In this document: positions 18,777-27,779 of the stretch, piece after piece
How the letters are laid out: every line of letters starts with the position of its first letter
How positions within the stretch are numbered: the stretch's first letter is position 1
From: Berkiella_A sp963976875
GTDB taxonomy: Bacteria; Pseudomonadota; Gammaproteobacteria; Berkiellales; Berkiellaceae
Direction: 5' to 3'
Assembly (NCBI GenBank): GCA_963976875.1
Contig: CAXBML010000002.1
Coordinates: 62,001 to 126,000, forward strand
DNA length: 64,000 nucleotides
Position numbers and translations under genes: made by a program
Notes under the pieces: generated by a model
Told to the model about the DNA's origin: nothing
The model's input: only the letters and a program-made list of their open reading frames with translations
Database searches by the model: none

Positions 18777-20015
18777 ATGGCTAAAAGTCAGGAAAAAACC
18801 AAAAAAAATTGGATTTTAGGCGTGACTGGCGGGATTGCAGCTTACAAGTCACCTGACTTGATTCGGATGCTAAAAAACAAGTGTCACTTTGATGTGCGGG
18901 TAGTGATGTCATCTGGCGCAAAAGAGTTTGTAACCCCAATGACTCTGCAGGCCGTCTCAGGACATCCAACACATGACAAGTTGTTTGATACCGAGTTTGA
19001 AGCGGCTATGGGTCATATTTCTCTTGCGAAGTGGGCTGATAACATTTTGATAGCCCCCTGTACAGCAAACCGCTTAGCCGCCTTAGCGCACGGATTTGCA
19101 GACGACCTACTATCAACTTTATGTTTGGCTACTAAGGCTCAAGTTTGGATTGCGCCGGCAATGAATCAGCAAATGTGGGCCCATCCTAGTGTTCAGCATA
19201 ATCTTAATATATTAGAGAGCCAGGGGGCTCATATACTTGGGCCTGAATACGGTATTCAAGCATGTGGCGATAACGGTTGGGGGCGCATGCTAGAGCCAGA
19301 AAACATTATAAAAGTTATTCAGAATAATGGATGCAGTAATTCAGTTGAAGAACCTATTTGGGCAGAAAAAAAAATACTAATTACGGCTGGCCCCACTCGG
19401 GAATATTTAGATCCCGTTCGATTTTTGAGTAACAAAAGTTCTGGTAAGATGGGCTATGCTTTGGCGCTAGCGGCTCGAGACTTGGGCGCTGAAGTCACAG
19501 TTGTTTCTGGACCTGTACAATTAAGCCTGCCGTCAGACATTAAGCTTATACATGTGGAGTCAGCAAACCAAATGCATGAGCAAGTTATGCTTGCAGAAAA
19601 ACCAGATGTTTTTATTAGTTGTGCGGCAGTTGCAGATTTTAGATTTGAAGAAACCTATGAGCATAAGATTAAGAAGCAAGATGATGACGGTGTTTATCCT
19701 TTGTGCTTGGCTAAAAATATCGACATATTAAGTTCTGTTGCAGCGCAAAGGCAGAAACCATTCTGCGTGGGGTTTGCCGCAGAAACACAAAATATAGAAG
19801 TATTTGCAAAACAAAAATTAATCAACAAGAAAATAGATATGATCGCCGTCAATGATGTTTCACAAAAAGATATTGGATTTGATAGCGATGATAACCAGCT
19901 TAATGTATTAACCGCGCATGGGAAATACGAGATTTCAAAGGCAAGTAAATATGTTGTCGCCATGCAATTACTAAAGAAAATAAGAGAAGAATATGATACC
20001 CAAAATACAGCTTAA
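18777..20015 (+). CDS. coaBC: bifunctional phosphopantothenoylcysteine decarboxylase/synthetase
   Basis: Joins cysteine to 4'-phosphopantothenate (CoaB) and decarboxylates the product (CoaC), two steps of coenzyme A synthesis. The 412-residue protein has the N-terminal flavodoxin-like CoaC domain with the opening GVTGGIAAYKSPDLIRML, the PAMNQQMW block and the lid cysteine in GIQACGDNGWGRM. The C-terminal CoaB domain has ITAGPTREYLDPVRFLSN and a SSGKMG turn. It overlaps dut by 23 bases, the normal coaBC-dut coupling. Confidence 0.96.
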   Translation: MAKSQEKTKKNWILGVTGGIAAYKSPDLIRMLKNKCHFDVRVVMSSGAKEFVTPMTLQAVSGHPTHDKLFDTEFEAAMGHISLAKWADNILIAPCTANRLAALAHGFADDLLSTLCLATKAQVWIAPAMNQQMWAHPSVQHNLNILESQGAHILGPEYGIQACGDNGWGRMLEPENIIKVIQNNGCSNSVEEPIWAEKKILITAGPTREYLDPVRFLSNKSSGKMGYALALAARDLGAEVTVVSGPVQLSLPSDIKLIHVESANQMHEQVMLAEKPDVFISCAAVADFRFEETYEHKIKKQDDDGVYPLCLAKNIDILSSVAAQRQKPFCVGFAAETQNIEVFAKQKLINKKIDMIAVNDVSQKDIGFDSDDNQLNVLTAHGKYEISKASKYVVAMQLLKKIREEYDTQNTA

Positions 20016-20451
20016 AATATTAGACCCTCGTGTTGGCGAAGAAATTCCAATGCCAACATATGCAACAGAAGGTTCGGCGGGTATGGATTTGCGCGCCTGC
20101 ATTGATGCCCCCTTTGTCTTAGAGCCCGGGCAATCCACATTGATTCCTTCGGGTGTCGCGGTTCATATGGGGGACGAGGCGCTGGCGGCCATGATTTTAC
20201 CTCGTTCAGGTTTAGGCCATAAACATGGGATTGTTCTTGGAAATTTAGTGGGGTTAATTGACTCAGATTATCAAGGCGAAATTAAAATATCCCTTTGGAA
20301 TAGAGGCGACAAGCCCTTTATCATCGAAGTGGGTGCGCGTGTTGCGCAGCTTGTATTTGTGCCGGTTGCCAAAGCGGCGTTTCAAGTTGTTGAAGCCTTC
20401 GAAGTCTCTGAGCGAGGCGTTGGTGGTTTCGGCCATACTGGTCAGCATTAA
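19993..20451 (+). CDS. dut: dUTP diphosphatase
   Basis: Hydrolyses dUTP to dUMP, keeping uracil out of DNA and feeding dTMP synthesis. The 152-residue trimeric-type dUTPase shows all five motifs: GSAGMDLRA, PRSGLGHKHG, GLIDSDYQGEI, RVAQLVF and the C-terminal RGVGGFGHTG. Its start lies inside coaBC in another frame. Confidence 0.97.
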   Translation: MIPKIQLKILDPRVGEEIPMPTYATEGSAGMDLRACIDAPFVLEPGQSTLIPSGVAVHMGDEALAAMILPRSGLGHKHGIVLGNLVGLIDSDYQGEIKISLWNRGDKPFIIEVGARVAQLVFVPVAKAAFQVVEAFEVSERGVGGFGHTGQH

Positions 20452-20491
20452 ATCGACACAGAATTTAAGGACATATAAAAAGGATGAAAGC

Positions 20492-21922
20492 ATGAGTAGT
20501 TTAACGGTTGAAGATACAAATCATAACCGACAAGAAAATAGCGTGAGCATCGATAAGGCTATATTCAGAGCGTATGATATACGGGGTGTTGTGGATCAAA
20601 ATTTAACAGTTGAACTAGCCTACTTGTTAGGACGTGCTTTTGGTTCTGCTGCCATTGCGGAAAACAGGCAAGAAGTCATTGTGGCACGAGATGGTCGTTT
20701 AACAGGCGAAAGGCTTAAGAAAAGCTTAACAAAAGGGTTATGTGACTCGGGTGTTGATGTCATTGATTTAGGGATGGTCCCCACACCTGTGTTGTATTTT
20801 GGCTGTGAACATTTTGAGACATATACAGGGATCATGATCACAGGAAGCCATAATCCTTCGGATTACAATGGCTTTAAAATGGTGCTTAACGGCGTGCCAC
20901 TGGCAGAAGCCGGCATTCAGAAATTATATCAAACGATTGTCAATCAAACATTTGAAGTTGGCAGTGGACAACGATGTGAAAAAAACATTATCGAAGATTA
21001 TATTGCTGCCGTAACCAAAAGAATCAATATTACAGCACCACTAAAGGTCGTGGTTGATTGTGGTAATGGTGTCGTTGGGGCAATCGCAGAGAAATTTTTC
21101 AAAGCGTTGAATGTGGAATTTATCGGCTTATATTGCGATGTAGATGGTACTTTTCCAAATCATCATCCAGATCCAGGCCAGCCAAAAAACATGCAGGATT
21201 TAATCCACCAAGTGAAATTACAAAAAGCAGATCTGGGCTTGGCCTTTGATGGCGATGGCGATCGCCTAGGAATTGTGACGCACGACGGGGATATTATTTG
21301 GCCCGATAAAGTGATGATGTTATTTGTTGAGGAAGTCTTACGGGCGGAGCCGAATGCACCTATTATTTATGATGTGAAATGTACACAGCATTTAGGGCAG
21401 CATATAGCGCAGTTAGGTGGAAAGCCTGTTATGTATAAAACAGGACACTCATTAATTAAGCGCAAAATGAAAGAGTTGTGTTCGCCTTTGGCTGGCGAAA
21501 TGAGTGGGCACTTCTTCTTTAAACACCGTTGGTTTGGATTTGATGATGCCTGTTTCTCTGCTGCGATGCTATTAGAGATATTAACCAAACAAGTGCCTTA
21601 TGAAACTTTGGCGGCTCGAATTGAAAAATATCCTAAAGCCGTTAATACGCCAGAGATTAATGTTCCGCTTGCGGATGAAAAAAAGTTTGATTTTATTGAA
21701 GCATTAAAAAAATCAAATTATTTTAGCAAAGAAAAAATGATAACCGTAGATGGTTTGAGAATTGAATTTGCTGATGGTTGGGGGTTAGTGAGAGCTTCAA
21801 ACACCACGCCAAATCTAGTGTTGCGTTTTGAGGCCAGCTCAGAGCAAACGATGCATAAAATCCAGGCAGATTTTAAGTTAATGATGCAGGCTATTGAACC
21901 AACGTTAGTTGTTCCCTTTTAA
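20492..21922 (+). CDS. algC: phosphomannomutase/phosphoglucomutase (AlgC type)
   Basis: Interconverts hexose 1- and 6-phosphates for LPS and exopolysaccharide sugar nucleotides. The ATG at 20492 follows AAAAAGGATG at good spacing and gives 476 residues opening MSSLTVEDTNHN; longer frames run back through dut and are not credible. Domains appear in order: YDIRGVV, the phosphoserine loop TGSHNPSDYNG, the metal loop DGDGDRLG, the sugar-binding GEMSGHFFF, and the phosphate loop RASNTTPNLVLRFEA. Position after dut matches Pseudomonas dut-algC. Mannose versus glucose preference cannot be decided here. Confidence 0.92.
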   Translation: MSSLTVEDTNHNRQENSVSIDKAIFRAYDIRGVVDQNLTVELAYLLGRAFGSAAIAENRQEVIVARDGRLTGERLKKSLTKGLCDSGVDVIDLGMVPTPVLYFGCEHFETYTGIMITGSHNPSDYNGFKMVLNGVPLAEAGIQKLYQTIVNQTFEVGSGQRCEKNIIEDYIAAVTKRINITAPLKVVVDCGNGVVGAIAEKFFKALNVEFIGLYCDVDGTFPNHHPDPGQPKNMQDLIHQVKLQKADLGLAFDGDGDRLGIVTHDGDIIWPDKVMMLFVEEVLRAEPNAPIIYDVKCTQHLGQHIAQLGGKPVMYKTGHSLIKRKMKELCSPLAGEMSGHFFFKHRWFGFDDACFSAAMLLEILTKQVPYETLAARIEKYPKAVNTPEINVPLADEKKFDFIEALKKSNYFSKEKMITVDGLRIEFADGWGLVRASNTTPNLVLRFEASSEQTMHKIQADFKLMMQAIEPTLVVPF

Positions 21923-21937
21923 ATTAGGTGGTATCCC

Positions 21938-22639
21938 ATGGATGGGTTGAAAAAATTTTTAGATATTGCTTTCCTCAATGAACACATACATCATAAAGAT
22001 ATAAAGTTATTTTGTAGTTCGATAAATAAAATGACTTGTAAGCCCGCAAGTGTTTGTGTTTACCCAGAACATATTGAGGCGATTCAAGATTGTTTAAGTC
22101 GTCCTCAGGTGCCGGTAACAACCGTCTTAAATTTTCCTCATGGTCTGCATGAGTGGGACCAACTAGAGTCTGATATTCTCCATGCGGTTTCACTTAATGT
22201 ATCTGAAATTGATATTGTTATTCCCTATGGAAAATGGCTTAGTCAGCATGATCCATTAACGCTCGTCCAATTTGCAGAGTATTGTCGTGATGCGGTGGGA
22301 GACAATATCGTCTTAAAATACATCATAGAAACAGGCGTTTTACAAAAGGAAGCGCTGATTTCAGAGGTGAGCTTATTGTTATGCGAGCATGGTGCTGATT
22401 TTATTAAAACCTCGACAGGAAAAATTGTGCCAGGTGCCACAATTTTGGCAACAAAAGCGATTATTAAGGCTATTCAGCAATATCACCAGCAAACGAATAA
22501 AAAGGTAGGTCTTAAGATTGCAGGCGGGATTAGAACGTCAGAGCAAGCTTATGAATATATCCACTTAGTTCAAACAACACTGGGGGCAGAATGGTTAACC
22601 CCCCGTTATTTTCGTGTCGGTTGCAGTAAGGCGCTATAA
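21938..22639 (+). CDS. deoC: deoxyribose-phosphate aldolase
   Basis: Cleaves 2-deoxyribose 5-phosphate to acetaldehyde and glyceraldehyde 3-phosphate in nucleoside catabolism. The 233-residue TIM barrel has the Schiff-base lysine in FIKTSTGK and the partner lysine in GLKIAGGIRT, as in E. coli DeoC, plus the SVCVYP block. AGGTGG precedes the ATG. It lies 15 bases after the mutase, probably in the same transcript, and is convergent with the 22651 gene at an 11-base gap. Confidence 0.92.
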   Translation: MDGLKKFLDIAFLNEHIHHKDIKLFCSSINKMTCKPASVCVYPEHIEAIQDCLSRPQVPVTTVLNFPHGLHEWDQLESDILHAVSLNVSEIDIVIPYGKWLSQHDPLTLVQFAEYCRDAVGDNIVLKYIIETGVLQKEALISEVSLLLCEHGADFIKTSTGKIVPGATILATKAIIKAIQQYHQQTNKKVGLKIAGGIRTSEQAYEYIHLVQTTLGAEWLTPRYFRVGCSKAL

Positions 22640-22650
22640 TTGGTTAATGA

Positions 22651-23307
22651 TTATTCTGAATAGATTTTATCAAGTGATAAGTTTTCAAAACGCTCAATCA
22701 AGGCTTTATATTTTGCATTGATTTTTAATTTTTCTTTTTGCTTTCGCATTAAGAACGCATTGCTATCTTGTATGTTTGATTGGGTCTTATGCAGATGTTT
22801 TAATAGTGGCGGCGGTGCTTTTGCACCATTAGATTGCAAGCGCTCAACTTGTTTTTGTGTTTTTTCTAATTGGAGCTTTTGCCTTTTAACATTTTCTCGG
22901 GTAATGCTTTCTAAAACTTCAATGGCGCTTATTTTTTCATCCCAGCTGCGTTGGATATCTTTTACAGAAGAAAACATTCGTAATAACAACTGATCTTTCT
23001 CTTTCTGTGAGGCTTGTAAGATGCGCTCATCAGCTGCTTGTTGTTTTGCTTGTTCTTCGGCTGCACGTTGTTTTTGTTCTATGGCAATTTCAGCGGCTGT
23101 TTTTTGAGGGGGGATATGTTGCAGCACATTGCCACGGCTGGAAACAATATCATAACCTTTATTCGCATATTCAGGCGGCAGTGTATTGCTGATAACATGA
23201 CGGCCCGATTCATCCTTGAATCGATAATACTTGGGTTGCTCTTTGGCGTGTAAATTAAATGTGATGCAACATGCTAACAATATGCTAATGAGAGTAAAAT
23301 TTTTCAT
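22651..23307 (-). CDS. exported DUF4124-domain protein with coiled coil
   Basis: Function unknown. The 218-residue protein has a cleavable signal peptide ending near LHA. A short N-terminal domain follows (KYYRFKDESGRHVISNTLPPE is split here as KYYRFKDESGRHV and ISNTLPPE), which matches the DUF4124 pattern of one beta-rich motif after the signal. The rest is a long Gln/Lys/Glu-rich coiled coil (about 75-165 and 180-210). It lies just downstream of pyrE on the same strand with a 22-base gap, so the two may be co-transcribed. Predicted periplasmic. Confidence 0.8.
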   Translation of the reverse strand: MKNFTLISILLACCITFNLHAKEQPKYYRFKDESGRHVISNTLPPEYANKGYDIVSSRGNVLQHIPPQKTAAEIAIEQKQRAAEEQAKQQAADERILQASQKEKDQLLLRMFSSVKDIQRSWDEKISAIEVLESITRENVKRQKLQLEKTQKQVERLQSNGAKAPPPLLKHLHKTQSNIQDSNAFLMRKQKEKLKINAKYKALIERFENLSLDKIYSE

Positions 23308-23329
23308 ATCATCCTTGATTTATTACGTA

Positions 23330-23980
23330 TTATTTTATGCCATATTTTTCTTGGTAGGTGATTAAAGCATCAACGTATGTTTTATCTTGATTAGACTGCT
23401 GTAAATAGCTTATCACATTGTCTAGGTTCACAATCGATATCACGGGTATATTACAAGATTGTGCCAATAACTGTACGGATGACAGCTCACTATTTTCTGC
23501 TTTCTCCTGTCTATCTAATGCAATGCTGACACCAGAGACAGACCCTTTATTTTGTGTGACAAACTCGATGGCAAGTCTTTTTTGTGTGCCTGCTGTAATG
23601 ACATCATCAATAATCATGACTTGTTTTTGCGCTAATGGAGAGCCAACTATCATGCCTCCTTCGCCATGTGTTTTCGTTTCTTTTCGATCAAAGCTGTAAG
23701 GGATATCTTTTTGATATTGTTCTGCTAGCTGCATACTAGTGGCTACCGCCAAAGGAATGCCTTTATAGGCAGGGCCAAATAGCACATCGTAAGTTATTTG
23801 GCTGCTATTAAGAGAGAGTGCATAAAATTGCCCCAGGGTAGCGAGCGCTTTGCCAGAACATAAATGGCCAATATTAAAAAAGTAAGGACTTTTTCTACCT
23901 GATTTTAAGGTGAACTCACCAAATCGAAGTGCATTTTCTTGTATAATGAACTCAATAAAGTCGTATTGATATTGTTCCAT
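23330..23980 (-). CDS. pyrE: orotate phosphoribosyltransferase
   Basis: Adds ribose phosphate from PRPP to orotate, forming OMP in pyrimidine synthesis. The 216-residue protein has the N-terminal block FGEFTLKSGRKSPYFFN, the flexible loop ETKTHGEGG, and the PRPP motif VMIIDDVITAGTQ. Length and motifs match E. coli PyrE. pyrE sits near coaBC-dut and rph in E. coli too. Confidence 0.96.
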   Translation of the reverse strand: MEQYQYDFIEFIIQENALRFGEFTLKSGRKSPYFFNIGHLCSGKALATLGQFYALSLNSSQITYDVLFGPAYKGIPLAVATSMQLAEQYQKDIPYSFDRKETKTHGEGGMIVGSPLAQKQVMIIDDVITAGTQKRLAIEFVTQNKGSVSGVSIALDRQEKAENSELSSVQLLAQSCNIPVISIVNLDNVISYLQQSNQDKTYVDALITYQEKYGIK

Positions 23981-24085
23981 GATCTGTACTGATACTTCAT
24001 ATTAATTGGAGATTTTAATTAGATATCATACGAAAAGTCTATTTGTCAACTAGTGTTCGTTCGGATTAAAAACAGGGTGGAAAAA

Positions 24086-24862
24086 ATGGTTCGTGTTATT
24101 ACAATCAATGTCAATGGGATCCGTGCAGCACAAAAAAAAGGCATGTTTGAGTGGCTTGAAGCACAAAATGCGGATGTGATCTGCTTGCAGGAAGTGAGAG
24201 CGGATATGAGTATTCTAGAAAAAGAAATTTTTCAGCTCAAAGGCTACCATTGTTATTTTCAGCCCGCGGAAAAAAAAGGTTATAGCGGGGTTGGAATATT
24301 TAGCCGAAAAAAACCGGATAAAATAGTCAGTCGTTTAGGATTTGAGCTAGCAGATGTAGAGGGGCGTTATTTGCATGTTGAGTTTGGAAAATTAAAAATT
24401 GTATCACTGTACTTGCCTTCGGGTACCAGTGGTGACGAGCGACAAGTCTTAAAATATAACTTTATGGATTACTATTTAAAAACACTTAAAAAACATATAA
24501 AACAAAATGATTCTTGTATTGTTTGTGGTGATTGGAATATTGCGCATAAAGAAATTGATCTCAAAAATTGGAAGCCTAATCAAAAAAATTCTGGTTTTTT
24601 ACCCGAAGAGCGCGCTTGGTTAGATAATCTATTTGGTAAAGTAGGCTTTGTTGATGCATTCAGAGAAGTCGATAGTTCGCCAGATCAATACACCTGGTGG
24701 TCAAATCGTGGACGGGCCTGGGACAATAATGTTGGATGGCGCATTGATTATCAGGTTATCACACCAGATTTAGCGGGAAGTATTAAAGATGCTTCTATAT
24801 ATAAAGCACAACGGTTTTCAGATCACGCGCCATTAATTGTGGATTATGATATAGAAATTTAG
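24086..24862 (+). CDS. xthA: exodeoxyribonuclease III / AP endonuclease
   Basis: Repairs abasic sites and 3'-blocked ends in DNA. The 258-residue protein begins MVRVITINVNGIRAAQKKG. The ATG at 24086 is chosen over 24053 because the family starts here and AGGGTGG is close upstream. Catalytic blocks are seen in ICLQEVRAD, YLPSG, CGDWNIAHKEIDL, the TWWSNRGRAWDNNVGWRIDY stretch and FSDHAPLIVDYD. Divergent from pyrE. Confidence 0.94.
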   Translation: MVRVITINVNGIRAAQKKGMFEWLEAQNADVICLQEVRADMSILEKEIFQLKGYHCYFQPAEKKGYSGVGIFSRKKPDKIVSRLGFELADVEGRYLHVEFGKLKIVSLYLPSGTSGDERQVLKYNFMDYYLKTLKKHIKQNDSCIVCGDWNIAHKEIDLKNWKPNQKNSGFLPEERAWLDNLFGKVGFVDAFREVDSSPDQYTWWSNRGRAWDNNVGWRIDYQVITPDLAGSIKDASIYKAQRFSDHAPLIVDYDIEI

Positions 24863-24897
24863 CTAAAAAATAACCCATAATATATAGTCTTTGCTAG

Positions 24898-24994
24898 ATG
24901 AGCGAAGCGAATCAGTTCCCTCTCCCAATACTGGGAGAGGACGGCCGTAGGCCTGGTGAGGGTTAAGTAGAGGCAGTCATTAGTAACCCTCACC
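24898..24994. repeat. intergenic repeat with two hairpins between xthA and rph
   Basis: The block starts ATGAGCGAAGCGAATC, nearly identical to 13109-13124. It then has hairpin CCTCTCCCA (24919-24927)/TGGGAGAGG (24932-24940) with a 4-base loop, and hairpin GGTGAGGGTTA (24955-24965)/TAACCCTCACC (24984-24994). It is GC-rich against its surroundings and lies between two convergent genes. It probably serves as a bidirectional terminator built from a dispersed repeat. Confidence 0.6.
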
Positions 24995-25014
24995 GGGTTT
25001 ATTGCGCTGATTTC

Positions 25015-25731
25015 TTATAAATCCAACAAGCGTTTTTGTTTAAAGATTAATTCTTGTGTGCCTTTTTGGGCTAATTCCATCATGGCATTCATTTCATGAG
25101 CCTTAAAAGGTTTGCCTTCTGCAGTACCTTGTACTTCAATGAACTCACCTTGCTCAGTCATGACAACATTCATATCAGTTTCGGCGTTAGAGTCTTCAGG
25201 GTAATCTAAATCTAAGACAGGAAATTCTTTATAGATTCCAACTGAGACAGAGGCAATGAGTTGTTTGAGTGGATTACTTTTCACTATTTTTCGGGTTTGC
25301 ATCCAGCGTAGCGCTTCTACTAAAGCGACACAGCCGCCTGTGATGCTTGCTGTTCTTGTGCCACCGTCAGCCTGGATTACATCACAATCAACGGTAATGG
25401 TATTTTCCCCTAGCGCTTTTAAATCTACGCAAGAACGTAATGAGCGGCCAATGAGCCTTTGAATTTCTTGGGTGCGTCCGCTGGGCTTGCCCATATTAGA
25501 TTCGCGCATCATCCTATCATTTGTTGAGCGGGGTAACATACTATATTCTGCGGTCACCCAACCTTGCCCAGAGCCCTTTAAAAATCTAGGAACGCCCCTC
25601 ACTACGGAGGCATTACAAATGACTTTGGTATCACCAAAGCAAACTAGTACAGAGCCTTCTGGATGTTTGATAAAGTTTCGAGTGAACGATACTTCTCGCA
25701 TTTCGTCATGATTTCGAGTGCTTGGGCGCAT
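25015..25731 (-). CDS. rph: ribonuclease PH
   Basis: Phosphorolytic 3' exoribonuclease that trims tRNA precursors. The 238-residue protein matches the family throughout: MRPSTRNHDEMREVSFTRNF, the block GKPSGRTQEIQRLIGRSLR, DCDVIQADGGTRTASITGG, and the C-terminal EVQGTAEG. It is complete, with no sign of the frameshift known in E. coli K-12. Divergent from yicC, its usual neighbour. Confidence 0.96.
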   Translation of the reverse strand: MRPSTRNHDEMREVSFTRNFIKHPEGSVLVCFGDTKVICNASVVRGVPRFLKGSGQGWVTAEYSMLPRSTNDRMMRESNMGKPSGRTQEIQRLIGRSLRSCVDLKALGENTITVDCDVIQADGGTRTASITGGCVALVEALRWMQTRKIVKSNPLKQLIASVSVGIYKEFPVLDLDYPEDSNAETDMNVVMTEQGEFIEVQGTAEGKPFKAHEMNAMMELAQKGTQELIFKQKRLLDL

Positions 25732-26059
25732 TATAATTACCTTCTACTACTATTTTGATTTCAGAAGCCTACTATAGCAAATTCAGTAGATTCAGGAAAT
25801 TATAACAAAGGAACCCTGCGTTGCTTTAAAGTTAGTTAATAAACAGTTATATTTGGGGCTAACCTTATTTTAGTTTTAATATGTGTATAAACTTTTGATT
25901 ATAGTTAGGCTTCAGGCTATCATGTTGATTCTGCAGTAATTGCGATTACTTTAACGTTTTTTGGTTTGGGTTAGGGTATGATGTACAAACATCGCGCTAA
26001 TATTTTAGAGTGGTGATACAGCTAAAACCCATAACTCAAATTAATTAGTAGGATGATAC
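25732..26059. other. rph/yicC divergent intergenic region (328 bases)
   Basis: No open frame worth calling. It contains one good plus-strand promoter candidate (25895-25923) and another TATGAT at 25977-25982 without a matching -35. No operator or RNA structure was recognised. Confidence 0.6.
25895..25923 (+). promoter_or_regulatory. sigma-70 type promoter for yicC-gmk-rpoZ-spoT-recG
   Basis: -35 TTGATT (25895-25900), 17-base spacer, -10 TATCAT (25918-25923), 136 bases before the yicC start. It is the best match in the spacer and would drive the whole downstream run of co-directional genes. Confidence 0.4.
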
Positions 26060-26929
26060 ATGGTCTTAAGCATGACTGCCTTCGCCAGCGCCTCTTTGCA
26101 AGGTGATTGGGGGATGGCTACTTGGGAGTTACGCTCGGTAAATCACCGTTACCTAGATGTACATTTTCGTTCGCCTGAGAGTCTTGCTGAAGGTGAAATT
26201 GCGTGGCGAAAGCTAATAGCAAAGAAGCTGCAAAGAGGTAAAGTCGACTGCCAGCTTAATTTTTTACCGGGCCCTCAATTTGCACCGACATTGAATTTAA
26301 ATCAGCCACTTTTAATGCAACTAATTGAAAAAACTAAACAATTACAAAATTTAGATAGCTGTTTTTCATCTAGTGCCAACCCATTTAATTACTTGAAATG
26401 GCCTGGGGTTGTTACCTCGGAGAAACAAAATATTTCTGATTTATTGCCCGTATTATCGGACAGCTTAAATACGGCACTCGATGCGCTCGTACTTATGAGA
26501 CAAAGAGAAGGGAGCGATATAAGAGATATTTTGCAGGCTAAATTAGAAGAAGTTATAAATTTTGTTGAGCAATCCCGAGCTTTTGTCCCCAATAGCTTGG
26601 CGAAACAAAAAGAGAAATTTGAGCAAAGGCTAGAAGAGTTAATACAAGTGAACCCTGAGCGGCTCGAGCAAGAAATGGTTATCTTTGCGAGTAAGTGGGA
26701 TATTGAGGAAGAGCTAGACAGATTACTTTGTCATGCTCAAGAAGTACAAAAGCAATTAACTTTAGACAAAGGCCCCAAAGGGCGTCGCTTAGATTTTTTA
26801 ATGCAGGAATTAAATAGAGAAGCCAACACACTAGCTTCTAAGTCTCAGGATGCACAGCTCAGCAGTATCGCTGTAGATTTAAAAGTGATTATTGAGCAAA
26901 TGAGAGAGCAAGTCCAAAATGTGGAGTAA
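26060..26929 (+). CDS. yicC: YicC/YloC family endoribonuclease
   Basis: Family of RNA-cleaving proteins linked to RNA turnover. The 289-residue protein has the N-terminal block SMTAFASA and WELRSVNHRYLDVHFRSPE, and the C-terminal GRRLDFLMQELNREANTLAS stretch with DLKVIIEQMREQVQNVE, all diagnostic of the family. gmk starts 3 bases after its stop. First gene of the yicC-gmk-rpoZ-spoT-recG run. Confidence 0.93.
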   Translation: MVLSMTAFASASLQGDWGMATWELRSVNHRYLDVHFRSPESLAEGEIAWRKLIAKKLQRGKVDCQLNFLPGPQFAPTLNLNQPLLMQLIEKTKQLQNLDSCFSSSANPFNYLKWPGVVTSEKQNISDLLPVLSDSLNTALDALVLMRQREGSDIRDILQAKLEEVINFVEQSRAFVPNSLAKQKEKFEQRLEELIQVNPERLEQEMVIFASKWDIEEELDRLLCHAQEVQKQLTLDKGPKGRRLDFLMQELNREANTLASKSQDAQLSSIAVDLKVIIEQMREQVQNVE

Positions 26930-26932
26930 AGC

Positions 26933-27544
26933 ATGAGTTCAGGTACTTTATTTGTGATATCAGCACCCTCAGGTACCGGTAAGACTAGCTTGGTAAAGGC
27001 ATTAGTGACAAAATTGGACAATATACAGACCTCTGTTTCATTCACGACACGAGAGCCCCGTGCAGGTGAGGTGGATGGACAGCATTATGTGTTTGTAGAT
27101 GAGGCCAAGTTTTTGCGCTATCAAGAGGAGAGCCGTTTTTTAGAAAGTGCCCAAGTATTTAAAAATTGGTATGGTACCTCTAAAGATTGGGTGGAAGAGA
27201 AGTTGCAATCTGGATTAGACGTGATTTTAGAAATTGATTGGCAAGGCGCTAGGATTGTGAAGTCTATGCTGCCTTGTGTGACTGTTTTTATTATCCCGCC
27301 TTCCAAAGCAGATTTGAAAGATAGATTGATGGCCAGACGGCAAGACAAAGATGATGTGATTGATTTTAGGATGCAAAAAGCAAACGAAGAATTGTCCCAT
27401 TATAAGGAATATGACTATCTGGTTGTGAACGATGATTTTGAGCAAGCGGTTGCTGAATTATCTTGTGTGGTATCTGCCCAGCGATTGACCACAGGAAATC
27501 AAGCAAAGAATCACCGAAAATTATTAAATGAATTGTTAACCTAA
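26933..27544 (+). CDS. gmk: guanylate kinase
   Basis: Phosphorylates GMP to GDP with ATP. The 203-residue protein has the P-loop SAPSGTGKTSL, the GMP-binding block SFTTREPRAGEVDGQHYVFV, and DVILEIDWQGA. Complete and normal. It shares the operon with spoT, which makes and degrades (p)ppGpp from the guanine nucleotide pool. Confidence 0.97.
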   Translation: MSSGTLFVISAPSGTGKTSLVKALVTKLDNIQTSVSFTTREPRAGEVDGQHYVFVDEAKFLRYQEESRFLESAQVFKNWYGTSKDWVEEKLQSGLDVILEIDWQGARIVKSMLPCVTVFIIPPSKADLKDRLMARRQDKDDVIDFRMQKANEELSHYKEYDYLVVNDDFEQAVAELSCVVSAQRLTTGNQAKNHRKLLNELLT

Positions 27545-27561
27545 GTTTAGGAGAGAGTAGT

Positions 27562-27777
27562 ATGGCTCGTATTACAGTTGAAGATTGTTTAGAAAATGTT
27601 GCAAATCGTTTTGAGTTGGTTTTAGTTGCAACCAAAAGAGCAAGGCAACTATCCATGACGGCAGCAGATCCACATGTGCCTTGGGAAAATGATAAGTCAA
27701 CTGTCGTGGCATTGCGGGAAATAGCCGATGGCCATATCACGCCTGCTATTTTAAATGAGGCTGACACACAAGGATAA
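27562..27777 (+). CDS. rpoZ: RNA polymerase omega subunit
   Basis: Small subunit that helps fold beta' and contributes to ppGpp binding on RNA polymerase. The 71-residue protein opens MARITVEDCLENVANRFELV and continues VATKRARQLSM and KSTVVALREIADG, the standard omega pattern. AGGAGAG precedes the ATG. It is followed at 2 bases by spoT. Confidence 0.97.
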   Translation: MARITVEDCLENVANRFELVLVATKRARQLSMTAADPHVPWENDKSTVVALREIADGHITPAILNEADTQG

Positions 27778-27779
27778 CG

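Noticed and set aside
20258..20491. N-terminal extension of the phosphohexomutase
   Set aside because: The extra 78 codons run through dut in another frame; the ATG at 20492 has a proper ribosome site and matches the family start.
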